Shown here: positions 1-13,900 of the stretch, one piece after another | Position numbering within the stretch: position 1 is the first letter of the stretch | Layout: each line of letters begins with the position of its first letter | Source: Loxodes magnus | Lineage: Eukaryota > Ciliophora > Karyorelictea > Loxodida > Loxodidae | Direction of reading: 5' to 3' | Length of the DNA stretch: 64,000 nt | Assembly (NCBI GenBank): GCA_946699065.1 | Contig: CAMPDV010000245.1 | Span: 1 to 64,000, forward strand | The notes under the pieces: model-generated | Told to the model about the DNA's origin: nothing | Database searches by the model: none | What the model saw: the letters and a program-made list of their open reading frames with translations, nothing else | Position numbers and translations under genes: made by a program

Positions 1-900
1 CCAACAGCTAGTTGTCTTTTATTAAATTATTTTGAAAATACGCTTCTCTGAACTTTCTTAAATTTATAGCAACTCTGCTTATGTATTTTTATTTCTTCTT
101 CTCTAATTCAATGTCTAGTAAGATATAAAATCTCTTCTGTAATTTTAATTTTTAAGAAGGATACAATTTTTGAATTCTGGCTTTTAGGTCAACATAGTTA
201 AATTTATGCGATGTATTAAATTTCTGTTTTAGTCGACTTCTTTCAAAATCTAAAAATATCTCTTATAGGCATTATTATTTTTTAATTTAGATACATCTTT
301 AATTAAATGCCCTGCCTAGTTTTCAGGTTACATTTCTTAAATATTAAAGATAATTATTAATTGAATCTCATTATTGTTATCCTTCTACTTCAAAGTTTAT
401 TATTCACACCAAATTTTTCTTTGCTCTTCTCTTTGAATTCTTTCTTTGTCCTAATAAGTTTGCAACTTGAGCAGGTTAAAATTTTCTGCAATTAAGTTTT
501 TAACAGCTTAGATATGATAAAGTAGGTATAAATCTAAGTTTGCTACAATATTCTTGATTCTTCTAGTAAAAATAGCTATCTGATAAAACTTACTAATGAG
601 AAGCTTTTTTTATTTAGTTAGTTTCTAGATGTTTCATAGAGTTTTCTAACTAAGTTTTCTTAGCTATGTAATCAATTTTCTATATATTCAATCTTTAGTC
701 TTCAAATTCTACCAAGTAATTTATTGCTCTTTAACCGTTTTCCTTCAAACAAAAAGACTAAGGGATAGAATTTCAGATTTTTAATCAAGCAAAACTCAAT
801 TTTCTTAACTAACTTAGTTGTTTATTTTAAAAATAATGGCTATACCGATAAAGCTCAAAGGGTTATTTAAGTCTTTAAATATTCAAGTTTATCTTTCAAG
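1..900 (-). other. Possible minus-strand coding segment, frame unresolved
   Basis: Read on the minus strand with TAA/TAG as Gln, about 230-800 gives Glu/Lys/Gln-rich, coiled-coil-like peptide with few TGAs. Two different minus frames look equally protein-like, and no domain is recognised. Since this genome has almost no unambiguous stop codons, openness is not evidence. I record the stretch only as a candidate, perhaps the 3' part of a gene leaving the window at position 1. Confidence 0.25.
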
Positions 901-2457
901 TTTTTATTTTGTAGCAGCTCTGGTTGAAGTTTCAATTAAGCAACTTACTAAAACGCCGGATCTTTTTATTTCTATGAGTTAAATTTGGCTTTTCAAGAAA
1001 CATCATTTGACAAAGAAACTTAGTACTATTTACATTACATGCATAGGATATAATTATAGTGGTACTCCTTTATTTTCTAGTATCTATAATGATTCCTAAG
1101 TAATATCTAAATAATAAAGTTAGTTTCATAGGTAAAGATTAATAGGTTGTATAAAACTAAATAAGTAAAGCATACTAAAGATTAATAAACTAACTAGCCA
1201 TTATTTATCTAAGCTTCATGTAGCTTATTATATACTAACATCACTAACTAACATTATTACCAGCTAATATCAAATAGATCTAAATATCTACCTTATTAAT
1301 TAAAGGTGTAACTGGAATATTTAAAAAACCATCAAATGTAGAGTCATAGTGATAAATGCTTATATAAGTGGGGAATTAATTAGAGAAAATTTGAATAGTC
1401 AGTGTTTTTAGAATCAAGTTGATATGTAAAAAAATTTAGAGTTAAGAGGAAGGATCTAGGAAGCACGAAAAAGATTTGAAAAGTATTTGAAAGTAACGGG
1501 AACAGAAACTACCTCTTCAGTCTTTTGATACTTCTATATTAACAAGTATTGAGTATTAATAAAATAAGGTTTAGATAATGAAATAAATATTAAGCTTAGT
1601 CAATACCTAAGCAAAATTTAGAGTAAAATAATATTTTTATAAGTAAAATAAAAGTATCAACTAAAAAATAGCTAAGCTAAAAGGGAAATACTAAAGACTA
1701 GTTAAAATGAAGTTATTTTAATAGAAGCTTACAAGAATCAAAATATTCTCTAGAAAGATATCTAGATTTATCACTTAACTTCGAGTATCACTAGTTTATT
1801 TAGATAATTAGATTAAAAAATTGAAGAAACAACTTAAAATCAAAATTACTGATACAATAATTTGAAATTGAATGCCCGTATTAAAAAGAATATTGAGTCA
1901 GAAATCCTGCTTGCATTAAAAGCTCAAAATAAGTTCCAAGGATATTTACTCTATAAAATGCTAGATCTGGTAATAAAGTGACATATAGCTTTAGGTTGAA
2001 TTAATTGAAGAAGATCTCACACATTAAATTTGAGTAAGCTTAAAAATTAATGTTAACTAGCAAGTTTAATTAAGTTTTAAGAAATATCAATCTAGTAAGT
2101 TTAATATAAAAGAGTAAAACCATAAAAAACTTTACTAAAAAGGCGTATTTATTAACAATGCATAAGGATTAAAAGCATAGTTTTATAAAAGTATAATAAC
2201 TATTTAAATAACTTTAGTTATATTTACTTAGCTAAAGAGATATTATTAGCTAACTAAAATAATAAAACTTACCTTTATTTATAGTTTTCAGTTATTTTAA
2301 ATAAGCCTAGTTTAAGAACTAAATAAAGAAAGATGTTTTTATTTTAATAAAATTAAGATATTTTAGCTTATAATTCTTTAATTTCTCAGCCATTTTAATT
2401 TTATTATTAAGTATAATGTATACCTTTTCACGCCTTTTTGATTAATTAAAGAATATA
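900..2457. other. AT-rich stretch, nothing recognised
   Basis: Very AT-rich, with short simple repeats and no protein motif, RNA gene or long repeat that I can see. Confidence 0.5.
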
Positions 2458-2556
2458 TTTTAAGTTTAAATGTTATAGTTATTAGTGTGCTAGCATGAGA
2501 ATCTTGTCTTCTAAAGTGATCAGAATGCTCCCATCTTAGTATCTGGCCTCTTTCAT
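2458..2556. repeat. Dispersed ~100-bp repeat R1, copy 1
   Basis: Begins near a TTTTAAGTTTAAATG string and runs to the AGTATCTGGCCTCTTTCA string. It aligns almost base for base with 3144-3248, about 690 bp downstream in the same orientation, with a few substitutions. Copy 2 lies beside a retroelement 3' end, so R1 may be an internal part of a related element. Confidence 0.75.
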
Positions 2557-2559
2557 CAT

Positions 2560-3100
2560 TAACGCTACTTAATACCTCTTAATCTAATGATCCTCTTCTT
2601 GGTTACTCTTGGATTCTGCACATATTCTTGTTCAGTTCTTCGACTATGGATGGTAGCAGATCTTAAGTAATCTGAATTTGAGGATAGCTGCCCCTATTTA
2701 AGAATATATAATATTGCTAGCTTTATAATTCAATGAACTATCATATATTTCATTCTAAATGTCCATATTAGTGATATTTTAATTTGAAAGAAAATCATTA
2801 AATGCACCTGTATATTTATATCTATATTAAAATTTAATATAATGTAGATTAAATTACTTTGCATATAGATGCAAATTTACAAGGATATACATATAAGAAT
2901 AATGCATAAAATCTAATTTTCTATATTATAGAATTAGGAATATTTCTATATAATACCATAGTACAAATATTCCTAAGCACATAAAAAGAAATAAACAATG
3001 TATAATCAGATTTAAATACTAAATATTTATAATAGATTAAAGCGATAGAAGTTCATTTATTTATCTCACGTTTTAAGGAAAAAAGCTTAATAAATATATA
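2560..3100. other. AT-rich spacer between the R1 copies
   Basis: AT-rich. 2560-2700 is somewhat richer in C/G and may be partly coding, but I could not place a frame. The rest shows nothing. Confidence 0.4.
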
Positions 3101-3103
3101 AGA

Positions 3104-3145
3104 TTAGAGAGCGCGTAGCATCTCAATGGTGCGAAGCTCTTTAAT
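3104..3145 (-). repeat. Retroelement 3'-end hairpin (GAGC-type), minus orientation
   Basis: A GAGCGCGTAGCATCTC string followed by GGTGCGAAGCTC folds as a GAGC/GCTC hairpin. It matches the 3' ends at 52.8, 55.9, 56.8 and 61.25 kb. The A/T-rich left flank corresponds to the (TAAA)n tail. Copy 2 of repeat R1 follows directly on the right. Confidence 0.7.
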
Positions 3146-3248
3146 AGAGAATTTTAAGTTTAAATGATAGAGTTATTAGTGTGCTAGCATGAAAATCTTG
3201 TCTTCTAAAGTGATCGGAATGCTTCCACCTTAGTATCTAGCATCTTTC
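3144..3248. repeat. Dispersed ~100-bp repeat R1, copy 2
   Basis: Second copy of the sequence at 2458-2556, same orientation. It contains the shared GTGTGCTAGCATGA core and the TCTTCTAAAGTGATC string. It adjoins the GAGC hairpin at 3104-3145, so the pair may be the degenerate 3' region of one retroelement on the minus strand. Confidence 0.75.
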
Positions 3249-3249
3249 A

Positions 3250-4735
3250 AAAAAAATCAGGTTAGAACTTTGAAATAATAACTTAGTAGAAAAAAGCATT
3301 TGAATCTATATATGATAAATATATTTTTATTATGATGCATATTAAATAAAGTTACTAAGAGTAGGATTTTATCTTTAATTTCTTTTTCCGTTTTTCACAT
3401 TTATTATAAAATTTCTTAGTCTATAATAAATTATTTCCCTAGCATGTTTTATATAATAAATAAAACTTCATATATTAACAACCAAACACACTAAATTTGA
3501 ATCTAGTAAATTTAGGCTAATTAAATTTTGATTTTATTATTGTTAAGAAGCTTAATTTGATAAATGGTTAATTATGAATGTTCAAAAAGCAAGATAAAAA
3601 TAATTATTTTAGATTAACTACAAAAATAACATTTTTTAAGCTTACTTTAACAAAAGGAATTTTAGAGAATAGATAGATTATTCATCATAGCTGCACAATT
3701 TAAAACTTTGTGCAATATATTTTAGCTTTTTAATACTTTTTTAATTAAACTAATAAATCCTTAGAAGAATCAAAATATAAAAGGAAAAATGATATTTCAA
3801 GAACAGATTTATTTCTGTTCATATCTAACCTAAGATATCAATATATTTTTATTCCTTTTCATCATATTAATAGCTTATTGAAACAATAGATAAAAATAGC
3901 TTCTATATAAGCAACATCATAGAGGTATCTCAAAGCATTATTATAATAAGCTTAGTATTATAGTTTCATTAATCTAAATAAAATTAAAAAATTAAAGCTT
4001 TATTTAAGAAATTATTTTACTTTTATTAACGTGAGCTAATAAAAGATAGGAGTCAATCTTTATTTTATAACTAAAATACCCTTTGCAAAAGTATAAAGCC
4101 AGTTTAAATATAATTATATAGAAAAACTTTTAAATAGCAAATATAATAAATATTATAAATAAGGTTTTATGCATCTATCTTACAAAAGTTTATTAAGACT
4201 ATATAAATAGCGAAAGTCTTAAAAATATAATCCATGTTTGCTCCTAAACTTTAGCTGTTTATAAAAGAAAATAATGATTAAATATATTTTAAATTGATAG
4301 AGTTTTATTAAGAAAAATAAAAATAAAGCTTTATATTTTTTTAAATCTACACTTCCAATTTATAAATATTAAGCTTAGAATATTAAACCATAAGGAAAAG
4401 AGATTGCAGAATACGTCTTCTAAGAAATAGAATAAACCAACAAATAGAAGCTAAAAAATAAATATTTAAAGCTTTGTAAAATAAAATTTCACCAGTCTAA
4501 ATTCCAATTTATTGGAATAATCCAACCCTTTTATTCTTAATAATTCATAGATATTCAAATGAACAAATGCTTACTTTTTTCTAAGGATCATAAACTAAAA
4601 AAGATGTTTAGCTTTATAAATAAAAACTGTAAATTTTATTTTATTTATATGGGCTACTAGAAACTAAGGACTTTTAATACTAAAATTTTATTCAAAATTT
4701 GGTAACTCAAATATAACAGAGAAATATAATGCTTC
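3250..4735. other. AT-rich intergenic stretch
   Basis: Dominated by A and T runs. No convincing coding frame, RNA gene or repeat. Confidence 0.5.
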
Positions 4736-4742
4736 TACTTAT

Positions 4743-6116
4743 TTTTCATTCTAATGAACTTCAGTGGAGCTATTTCTTATCTTAATCGATCTCCTGCTAT
4801 TTAAGCAGCGCTTGAAGATAGTAAATAAAAATATTGCTAAACAATATCTTCATCATTCCTGGTTTCAATCTTTAAATGATGATTATTAAAATCATTAGAC
4901 TATAGTAAAGATTTTTTAACTTATGTGCTCTTTATTTCCTAAATTCTACTTCATTAATTAAGAAAAGGCTTTGGTTTATTTCAAAATGGTTTAGGACTAA
5001 TTTAATAGCAACTAAACTTTAAATTAACCATTGCTTATTAGAACTGGATTTTCATATCAAGTAAGAACTGATTGTCAAGTTATTGTATCTTAGAAAAGCG
5101 AGCAAAAAATGCCAGAATACTAATTAGCTTGGAATGCTATTTAGCAAAGTTGCTTTGATGATAAGCAAATCCGAGATTTGTCCAAACTTCTGCCTTTAAT
5201 AGTTTAAAATGTATTAAACTATTTTATATTCACCAAACATTTTATCTTCCTTCAACTATAGAAGTGGCTAATTAGCAAATTCTACAGTTGAAGAAATTTC
5301 CATCGCTTAAAGGGATAATTATTATGTTGAACAGATAAAAGGTAATCTATAATCATATCTGGAGGAAGTGATTCTTCAAAGTGATTTACTATACTTTAGA
5401 TAGGAAATGATTAATATAGAAATTAAGAGTTAGAAACTCTTTTTTTCAGAAATCATCATAGAACTATATTTGATGATAAAGCCTTAGTTTACTTAATAGG
5501 AGGATAAACTTCCAGATCACATTTAGTTTTTAATATGAAAACGCTTAAACTTACTCCTTGCTTTGAAGACTTTCCAATAACACTGAGAACATTCGGTCTT
5601 TGCTTAGTAAAAGAAGATTTTTATGTCTTTGGTGGGTTTAACTATGATAAAAGTGAAGCCTAAAATTCTATTTATACTTGTTCAAACATTGACTAGAATT
5701 GAAGACTCTTATAAACTTAACTTGCAGATAAAAGCTCATCAAGTTCTGCTTATTCAAAAAAAGAATAAAATTTCTATATCAGATGTAATGGTGAGGGTTT
5801 AAGTAGAACTTTAGCTTATGACTTCAAATAGATAATAGATCATAAAGAAAAAATGGATGAACCTTAATATATATATTCCAAGCCTATTTTAAAATGAGAT
5901 TACATTTTTTTCTTTAAAAACAAAAGAGAGCTATAGTTCTATGAAATTAAACAGGTAAAATGGAATTAAGCAACACTTAGTGAAAAAACATAAGGATTTG
6001 ATAAAGCATCAAAAAAAGCCAACTAGTCTATTAACTCAAACTACATTTAAATTGCACAAAAACTTAATTTGCAAAAACATTCCCAGTTTTTAACATCAAA
6101 CTCAGATCAAAATTGA
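4743..6116 (+). CDS. Kelch-repeat-like protein (5' end and middle uncertain)
   Basis: Read with TAA/TAG=Gln and TGA=Trp, 5382-6116 is one uninterrupted frame. It contains two beta-propeller-like signatures: ISGGSDSS followed by IGGQTSRSHLVFN, and FYVFGGFNYD followed by Ile-Tyr and an Asp-Gln-Asn-TGA-Arg stretch. In kelch blades a Gly-Gly pair opens the blade and a Trp comes later, so TGA at 5700 sits where Trp is expected. TGAs at 5382 and 5895 also read as Trp. The TGA at 6114 is the likely stop, because the sequence after it is AT-rich. The same frame gives plausible protein from about 4743, but 5180-5350 reads equally well in other frames. A short intron or indel there is likely. Kelch proteins usually act as scaffolds; the partner is unknown. 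Confidence 0.55.
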
Positions 6117-7236
6117 ATGATTTAAATTATAAGAACCAAGAAGTTAAACATAATATATAATAAATAAATATATTAGCTACCCTTTTTAATTTAAGAGCTT
6201 ATAGTTCATAAGTTATTTTAAAAGAAAAGTAAATTATCTAGGAATGCCTTATTTTTAGTAAAGATATAGAATTTAATTTCATAAAAGAGTTTAATAGTTC
6301 ATTATCTATTACAGCTTATAGATCTGATTGCAAATGAAAAATAAACCTACCATTAATCTAGATTAAATTAGATTAAATATAAGTGACAATATTAGCTTTC
6401 CTTATAGTTTATAATCAGCCTTTAATAAATATCTATAAGATAAAATGATTTTTTGCCTTGTAGCAAAGTAAGTTATAAGATATAGGGATAAGTCTTTCAT
6501 GATGAATCCTCACTAACAAATTTAATTCAAGAAAGAATAGAAAAATTCATTCATAGGCTTATTGAACTAAACCTTATAAATCAAATTAAAGTTTATCTTT
6601 ATGGCATTGTATATAAAACTAAGGGATCAATTTTGAATTGTAAAGGAAATGAAAAGCAAACTAATTATCTACATTTTTATTACTACCTATTTTTACAATC
6701 TTTCTTAAGATATAAACGTCACAATAAAATATTATAGCCATTCATCAAGAAAATATCATGTTGTAGCTGTTTTGGATTTTTGATTGTAATACCTTTAATT
6801 TATAAACTAGTTATTTGAATAAAAATTTATATATTCTAAGATAATTTAAAGAGTCAAGTTTAAAAATAGTTGCTGATAGTTTCAAAATATTTAAATTCAA
6901 AAGTTGCCAAACTAATAAGGGTGCTAGTATGCTAATATACTAAAGAATTAATTTCTAAAAAATGTAAGTTAGAAAAGTATGCTAAAGCAGTTAGAGGAAT
7001 TTATCTCGTTTTATTGTTAATGCTATTAGATTTTTTAATAAAATAGTACGAAATATAAATACCATATCCAATTCAAAGGTTTTTCCTAAAATCTTACAAC
7101 ATCCAAATGAAAATATCTTAAGAAGATAAAAAAGGGCTTTAAAGTAAAATAGGCTTAAGTAATTATTTGATAACATTCCTTAAAAAATTCATTTAAATAG
7201 CTTTTAGAAGATAAAAAATAAGATAATATGGTAAAA
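6117..7236. other. AT-rich intergenic stretch
   Basis: Between the kelch-like gene and the tRNA. No coding signal or repeat recognised. Confidence 0.5.
7231..7236 (-). terminator. Pol III T-run terminator of tRNA-Leu
   Basis: The minus strand reads TTTTAC directly after the tRNA 3' end, a minimal four-T Pol III terminator. Confidence 0.7.
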
Positions 7237-7320
7237 TGCATGCGGTGAGATTTGAACTCACGCGGGATTTCTCCCACTAGAACTTGAGTCTAGCGCCTTG
7301 GACCGCTCGGCCACACATGC
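7237..7320 (-). tRNA. tRNA-Leu (anticodon CAA)
   Basis: The minus strand folds as an 84-nt class II tRNA. The acceptor stem GCATGTG pairs with CGCATGC (one G-T), with an unpaired A discriminator. The D-arm carries TGGCCGAGCGGTC. The anticodon stem CTAGA/TCTAG encloses loop CTCAAGT, giving anticodon CAA for UUG. A long variable arm (GGGAGAAATCCC) is followed by a TpsiC loop containing GTTCAAATC. A TTTT run follows the 3' end on the minus strand, a normal Pol III terminator. No intron is present. Confidence 0.97.
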
Positions 7321-7329
7321 TTAATTTAA

Positions 7330-10300
7330 TTAACTTATCTTCTATTTATACCAAATTTCATACAAAGTTGAAAAAACTTAGGAGCGGAATAAACTTCCCA
7401 AAATTGCTAAAATTTATACTATTATATGATGATTTATCTATCAATCAATCTGCTAAATTTAAAGCCTGATTAATTGAATTTAAGTATGGCTATTGTATTT
7501 ATAGCTAATTATACGATATGCATTTCTTTTAGATGCAAATATAATATGCAGATAATTATAGCTTAGATTAGACTTTCTATTTCATATTAATTTAATTTCA
7601 AATTCAAGCAATATTCTAATGGAAACGAACCTGCTTTATCTTTAACCAAGATATTTTACTTTTTCAAAATTGCTTAATTTTCCAAAAACGCTAAACTTAA
7701 ATCTTTCATATCACTAAAGTAAAAATTATGGTATTTCTAGATTTTTGCATTGAGAGCAAACTTGAATATTAAAACTTATAAAGGTTACTTTAACAATTAA
7801 AGTCTACTATTATTTGAAATTTGCTTGTTTATTGCTTTATCCTTTAAATAGGAACAAAATGCTTAGCTGTTTTTAGCGATTATAGTAAAGTATTAGTAAA
7901 ATCTCTAGCATCTATTTATAGCAGTCAAGAGTAAGATTGAATAACTCATACTTATTGGATAAAAAAGCCTATTATAGCACTTTTTTTGTGCTTTTAGGTT
8001 ATAATATAAGGAACACTTAATTAAACCTTTATTGGCTTAAGTAGATTGTAAATATAACCTAGTACTAAAGATTAAAATAATTAAACTAGAGACTGTAAAA
8101 AGAAAAATTAGTTGCTTATTTGATTTGAATAGAGGAATAAGAATCATAGTAGGAAATAGCAAACTAATATAAAATGGTGATTCCTTGTGGAAAATTAGGG
8201 AAATAAGGTAAACTAAATTAGTTCTATTCTAAAGGCATTTAAAGTCAGCTCACTTTACACATCTTTTAACTAAATATTTTCTAGGTAAAATAAATAAATT
8301 ATAAGACCTAATGATCATTGATTTGAAAGGTATTAGTTAAAGAATTATGTTTAGTAGTTGATTATAGAGATATATTATATTACATAGAGGAAGAACCACT
8401 TTGAGCTTTAAGAAATGTTATAAGCATATGAACTAAGATTAGCTTTTAGTAACCTTTACTAGTAAAAAAGGATAAAGCTTAATTTACTTTGGTGATGGTA
8501 ATATACTATTTCATTTTAATCTGTGCTATAAAGTTAAAGCAGCTCTTAAGTATAGTGCAAATTTCTCTAACTATACACAATTCTAACTCTATATTTTACA
8601 AGCAATAGCAAACTACCATCAGTCATCTATTCAACTATAAAAGCAAAGCATCTAAATCCTTTATTGTTTATTATAAGTACTTTAATCAGAGTGTTTAGAA
8701 TCCTTCTATTTATTAATAATAAAAGCGTTTAAAATAAATAAATTAAGGCTAAATTATTTAATTATAATAAGAAGAGAGAAATTATTCAGCTTAGCTAAAA
8801 TAAAGTTACATATATCAATAGAGCAAAAGGAAATCAAAGTATACTAATTACAGCCAAATTTAAAATATCTATTGGCTTGTAAATAAAACCCCTAGCTTCT
8901 CTTTTATACATCCAATTCTAAACTTCTATTTTATAAGATAAAATCAATCTAAGAATCTATAAGCTGAGGAAAATCTAGTTAAATACCTTCTTTATATAGT
9001 AAGCGTAATGATAAAGACAAGTACTAACTATCTTTAAATATAAATTTACTAAGTAATTATTAATTAATTAGTTTTATAATGATCTATAGTTTCAGAAAAC
9101 TAGCAAAATCTATTCCTATATGTCTTAGCACTTTATTTAAATAACTTAGAATTAATAAGAAACAAAATAAAAATACCAAAAGATAAATAGCAAGGATATT
9201 AAACTCTAATCCTATAATTTAGAATCTATGCAAAACAAAATTAGTTTCAAAAACGAAATTGCAAATAAGGGGGTATAGAAAAATAGTATAAGCATTCATT
9301 TCTTTATTCTAGAGTTTTCGACTAGATTTGCATACACTTAATTAGTAGTGTTAACTAGAAGAGTTATAGAAATGTATTAATGTTTAAATAAATGAAGACT
9401 TCATTAGACTAAATAAACTTTTATTCTATATTTTAAGCTGATTATATCATCGTTTTATCTTAAGATAGATAAAATTATTTAAGTGTAAGAAGATTTAAAG
9501 ATTTGCTTATAAAAGGAATCTAAAAAGAAATCCCTTTAGTCATAAGATTGAGCGCCAAACAGATAAAAAAACTACTAAATTTAAATGTGGGCAATTAACT
9601 AAAATAGATTGGCTTTTCCATACTTCAGTAAAATTAATTACTTATAACTTTCTAAATATTAGAATGAAAAATCTTATAAACTTAAAATTTAAGTCTAATA
9701 AGCTATTAACTAGTTTCCTTTTAATTCCAAGGAAGACTTTAAAATACTTTTGCTAATAGGATAAATTACCTAAGGTTTTTAATTTACTGCTATAAGAAAC
9801 TAAAGGATTTTTTAAATTGGTTGAAACATAATAAATATAAAGCATATATAGATATGATAAAATTATACTTAACAGCTTTAGATATTAATATGCTTTACAT
9901 TTAACACTAATAATGATTTTAATACAAAGAGATTAATAAAGAAACTTTGCATCGATAATCAAATAAAGCAAAGATATTATCAAAATAAAATTGTTGGGAT
10001 ATGCTTTCTTTAAACTAGTCATTCTTCTTTTTAAATCTATTTTCTTAGTTTTGCAACCAAATAATATAATCATTATCAAATAGACTAAAAAAGAAAAAGC
10101 TTTACTTTAGTTTCTTTAATATGCATTACAGGAGAAAGGCAAGAATATTGACAGATATTAAATATTTGGGCTTATTTATGAAATATCCTTTTGCTTTAGA
10201 TTTATAGTTTAACATTTCCTTATATTCTGGTTATAGTTACTTCTAGCAATCATCATTAAAACTGGACTAAAAAATAATTACTACTTATAAGGGAAAGTAC

Positions 10301-10985
10301 ACTGATCATATTGGCATATCTAATTTTTCAATTATTATAATTACTTACTTTCTCAATTAAAGCCTGAAATAGTTAGGAGGGATATAAAAGTTCAAAACAG
10401 TAAGAGTCATTTAGTTTTATACATCTAGTAAATTTTTAACTTATAAAGGTAAATAAATATTAAAAGTCAATTTCCTTGTGATGTCTGAGGAAAACGATCT
10501 GAAATAGAAAGTTAAACTAAAACATGGTATTAAATATAAAAAAAGCGATTGACTCATGAAGAGAATAATTAGAAGCTAAACTAAAAAGATATATAGAAGT
10601 AATGAAGGTCTAGAATAATCAGAAGTGAAGTCTAAGAAAATTACATTAATATCCTTTATATTATCTTTTATAGCTAAAATTAGACAAAAGTTACTTAAAA
10701 TGTAATAATAATGCTTGATGCATAAATCATTAAAAGTCTACACTAAAAAGGCATGAGATATGTTTAATATTTAATATATATCTTAATTTCATTTAATAAG
10801 ATTTGGCAATCAATTAGCATAATTAGGTTCAAAAGTCTTCTTAAAATATCATAATACACAAGTTATGAGTAAGCAGGTATTGATTATGTATTATAACTCT
10901 CTTGATTATCTATTTAATATCTCTGAGTTATAAAATATATACTCTAGAGCTCCATAAATAGAAATAAAAATGTCTCAAAGGCAAA
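7330..10985. other. Long AT-rich stretch, nothing recognised
   Basis: About 3.6 kb of AT-rich sequence. Scattered pieces could be coding in a genome without firm stop codons, but I found no domain motif, long TGA-rare frame or repeat to support a call. Confidence 0.45.
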
Positions 10986-10989
10986 TACA

Positions 10990-13900
10990 AAAGGAGATTA
11001 ATAAATATTTAAAAATATTTGCGTTATTCTGATAACTGCTCTTCATAAATAGGCGGAGCAGCTTCAGTTTCAGGTTCGGTATTAAAATGCATAAGTTGTT
11101 TCTTTGGAAATTATAGAAATAAAGCCATTTACTCAGATAATAGGTGCTAAATAACATTTTAACTATATTTTTTTTTATTCTGGAAGACTTGGAAAAAAAG
11201 GAGGTATGCAACTTTTAGTTTAACTAAGCAAGGATTGGAGGAGCAGTTTATATCAGTTAAGAGTTAGATGGCAAAGCTTAACATACATCTATAACTCAAA
11301 CTTTAGCTTAAATCATGCAGAAAATGCAGGAGCTGTTTATTTTGAAAACTAGTATATATATTTTGCTAATAGTTGGCTTTAATTAAACTGAGCTGTATTC
11401 TAAGGAGGAACTGTTTAATTCAAATATGCTGATAAAGGGAAAATTCTTATGTTTGATTCAAATTATTTCATCTATAACAGAGCTTTGATTGGGAAGGGAT
11501 AAAGTGGAGGTATATCAAACGATAATTTTGAACCAATACTAATTCCTAACTATAATGAAATAGAAATTTGCTAGTTCTTCGTGTATAATTTGCTAAATAT
11601 GGTCCAGATTTAGCTTCAAGAGCTTTTAAGATGCAATTTACTAACAATCAAAGTATAGACTTTTATAGCTTAACTATTGACTGTAATTAATTATTCTAGC
11701 CGCAAAGATAATTCTAGAATGCTTTTTTAAAACTGAAATAGAGTTAGCATCAAGTCAGCAAGTGAATCAATAGCTATATATTTTTGAAGGATAAATTAAA
11801 TTAGATAGTACTAAATAATTAAACATCTGAAACGACTATTTAACATGCAGAAGACCAATAGGTTTCTATTACAAACAGCAAGTATGTAAAAGTTAATGGA
11901 ATTTTCATGTTGATTAACTAATAGTCACTTCTGCTCCTGGAATTCATAGTAAACTTAATTTAATTACTAATGCTATTGTTATAAACGATGCTATCTCTGA
12001 TGTAAGCTCTTCACTACTTATTTGACATCAGACTAAGAAATTGTATAAAGGAGAAGATTAGGAATCGTCAGGAAAACGTAAAATTTGTGAAGCAAATAAT
12101 ATTCCTTAGACCTTAATGGAACTGTATGTAAAATGACCTTTTGAGGCTATATGCTATTGAGGAGCAGACATGCTTCCTTTATAAAGATATTGACGAACTA
12201 ATTATACTTCAGCTAATTTTATAGAATGCTTTAGAAAAGAATCATGACTTGGTACTTAAATATCAAACATAAGTTACTTATATGATGAGACATAAAGGAA
12301 ATAAATCAACTGGAAAGGGAGTGTCAGGAAGTCTACATAGGAAGTCCGTGTAATTCTTGCTTACTTGGATATGAAAGAAAAGGTAAAAATAAATGTTCAA
12401 GGTGTCCTGATGAAATTGATAATGAATTAATTCTTGTAATTTTGTGCGCTTTAACTCTATTAATATCCTGATTCTTAATAAAATCAGCTATTTAAAGAGC
12501 GAAAAAGTTAGAGAAGTATCATTCAATCTATTTCAAGATTTTTATAAATTATATTTAACTAGCTGTTCTAACTTCTAGCTTTGATTTAAATTGGTCCAAA
12601 GAGCTTCTTTAAATATTTAACTTTTAAAAAAATGTGGAAAGCATAACTAGTTCGATTTTTAGTTTTGATTGCTTGATGTAATCAGATAGAAGAGATAAAC
12701 GAAGATATATACTACATAAAACTTGTGCTTATGGTTTTTTACCTTTTATTGTATTAGTAACTTCATCTTTGTTTTGATTGATCGTTTGTTTTGTTAAAGA
12801 ACATTGACTCCCATGAGAAACTAATACATCACCACTATCGCAGTTATTTTCTTCACGATTAATTCTCCGAAATAAAAGAGTTTGCTTGATCTGCTCTCTT
12901 GTATCGATATAGATGAAGAGTCATTTGTTTCCTAAGACACGACTATTTAATATTGGACTAAGGAATATAAAAATATGCTTATTTTGTGGGAATACCTGGG
13001 ATTATTATATGAAGTTCAAAGGTTCCACTTATAATACTCATCTATTACGAAAGCAAAAATTAAAGTTTCATACTTTTTTCTCTAAACAGCAAGTTTGGAT
13101 TCTTATAAATAGGGTATAAAAAGGAAGCTTGATACTGGGAGTTTGTCATATTTATAGAAAGCTTTCGATTTCACTAGTTTCAGCGTTTTTTATATAAATG
13201 AAGTACAACTGTAAACATTGTCAGTTATGCTAATCTTAGGAATAAGTTTTAATCTATAGTTAAGATATTAGCTTTTTATAAGCATCTCCTTAAATAACTA
13301 TGAGAAATGAAGCATTCTAGTATCCACCTTAACTATCTTCTGCGGACTTCTCTCATAAAACGTTTCTTTTAGTGAATCATAGAATCTAAAATACGACTTT
13401 GCTTTAGTGATTTTGTATTCTAACTCTCATTTCTTCTATATTGATTATCTCAGACGTTTCTAGTAATTTCCCAAATGATAATGATGGCTTCACATAAGTT
13501 CTGACGATTTAATGTCCTTGTGTAAACATAAAGGTAAGATTGCTTGACTTTATCTAAGAATAAAATCAAAATTAGTTAAGCAAATAAAAGAGAATACTTA
13601 TAAAGAACCTAGAGAGGCAAAAAGTAGTAATGTTAAAAGTAATATCAGGATAAAGAAAACTAACGCTAGTTCTTCAAATAGGAGGCAAAAGAAGGATGGA
13701 AATATTTTAATTTCTACTAGAATGGAAGAGCGGTAAGGTATAAATGATGAGAATGATCAAATAATGGACTTTTATATATAAAACCTAAAATAGGAAGTAG
13801 AATATACCGTTTTAAAGTAAGAACAAGAAAATTCTGACCTTTAACTATAAAAATCTTATAGAGAGCCTAATTTAAATCAAAGGAAAAATGTTTAGATATT

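Noticed and set aside
3250-4735. Short AT-rich frames throughout the intergenic stretches
   Set aside because: With TAA/TAG and often TGA readable, nearly everything is open; without motif, homology or TGA depletion they cannot be called.
7284-7469. 61-codon plus-strand frame overlapping the tRNA
   Set aside because: Its first codons are the complement of the tRNA-Leu gene, which is certain.
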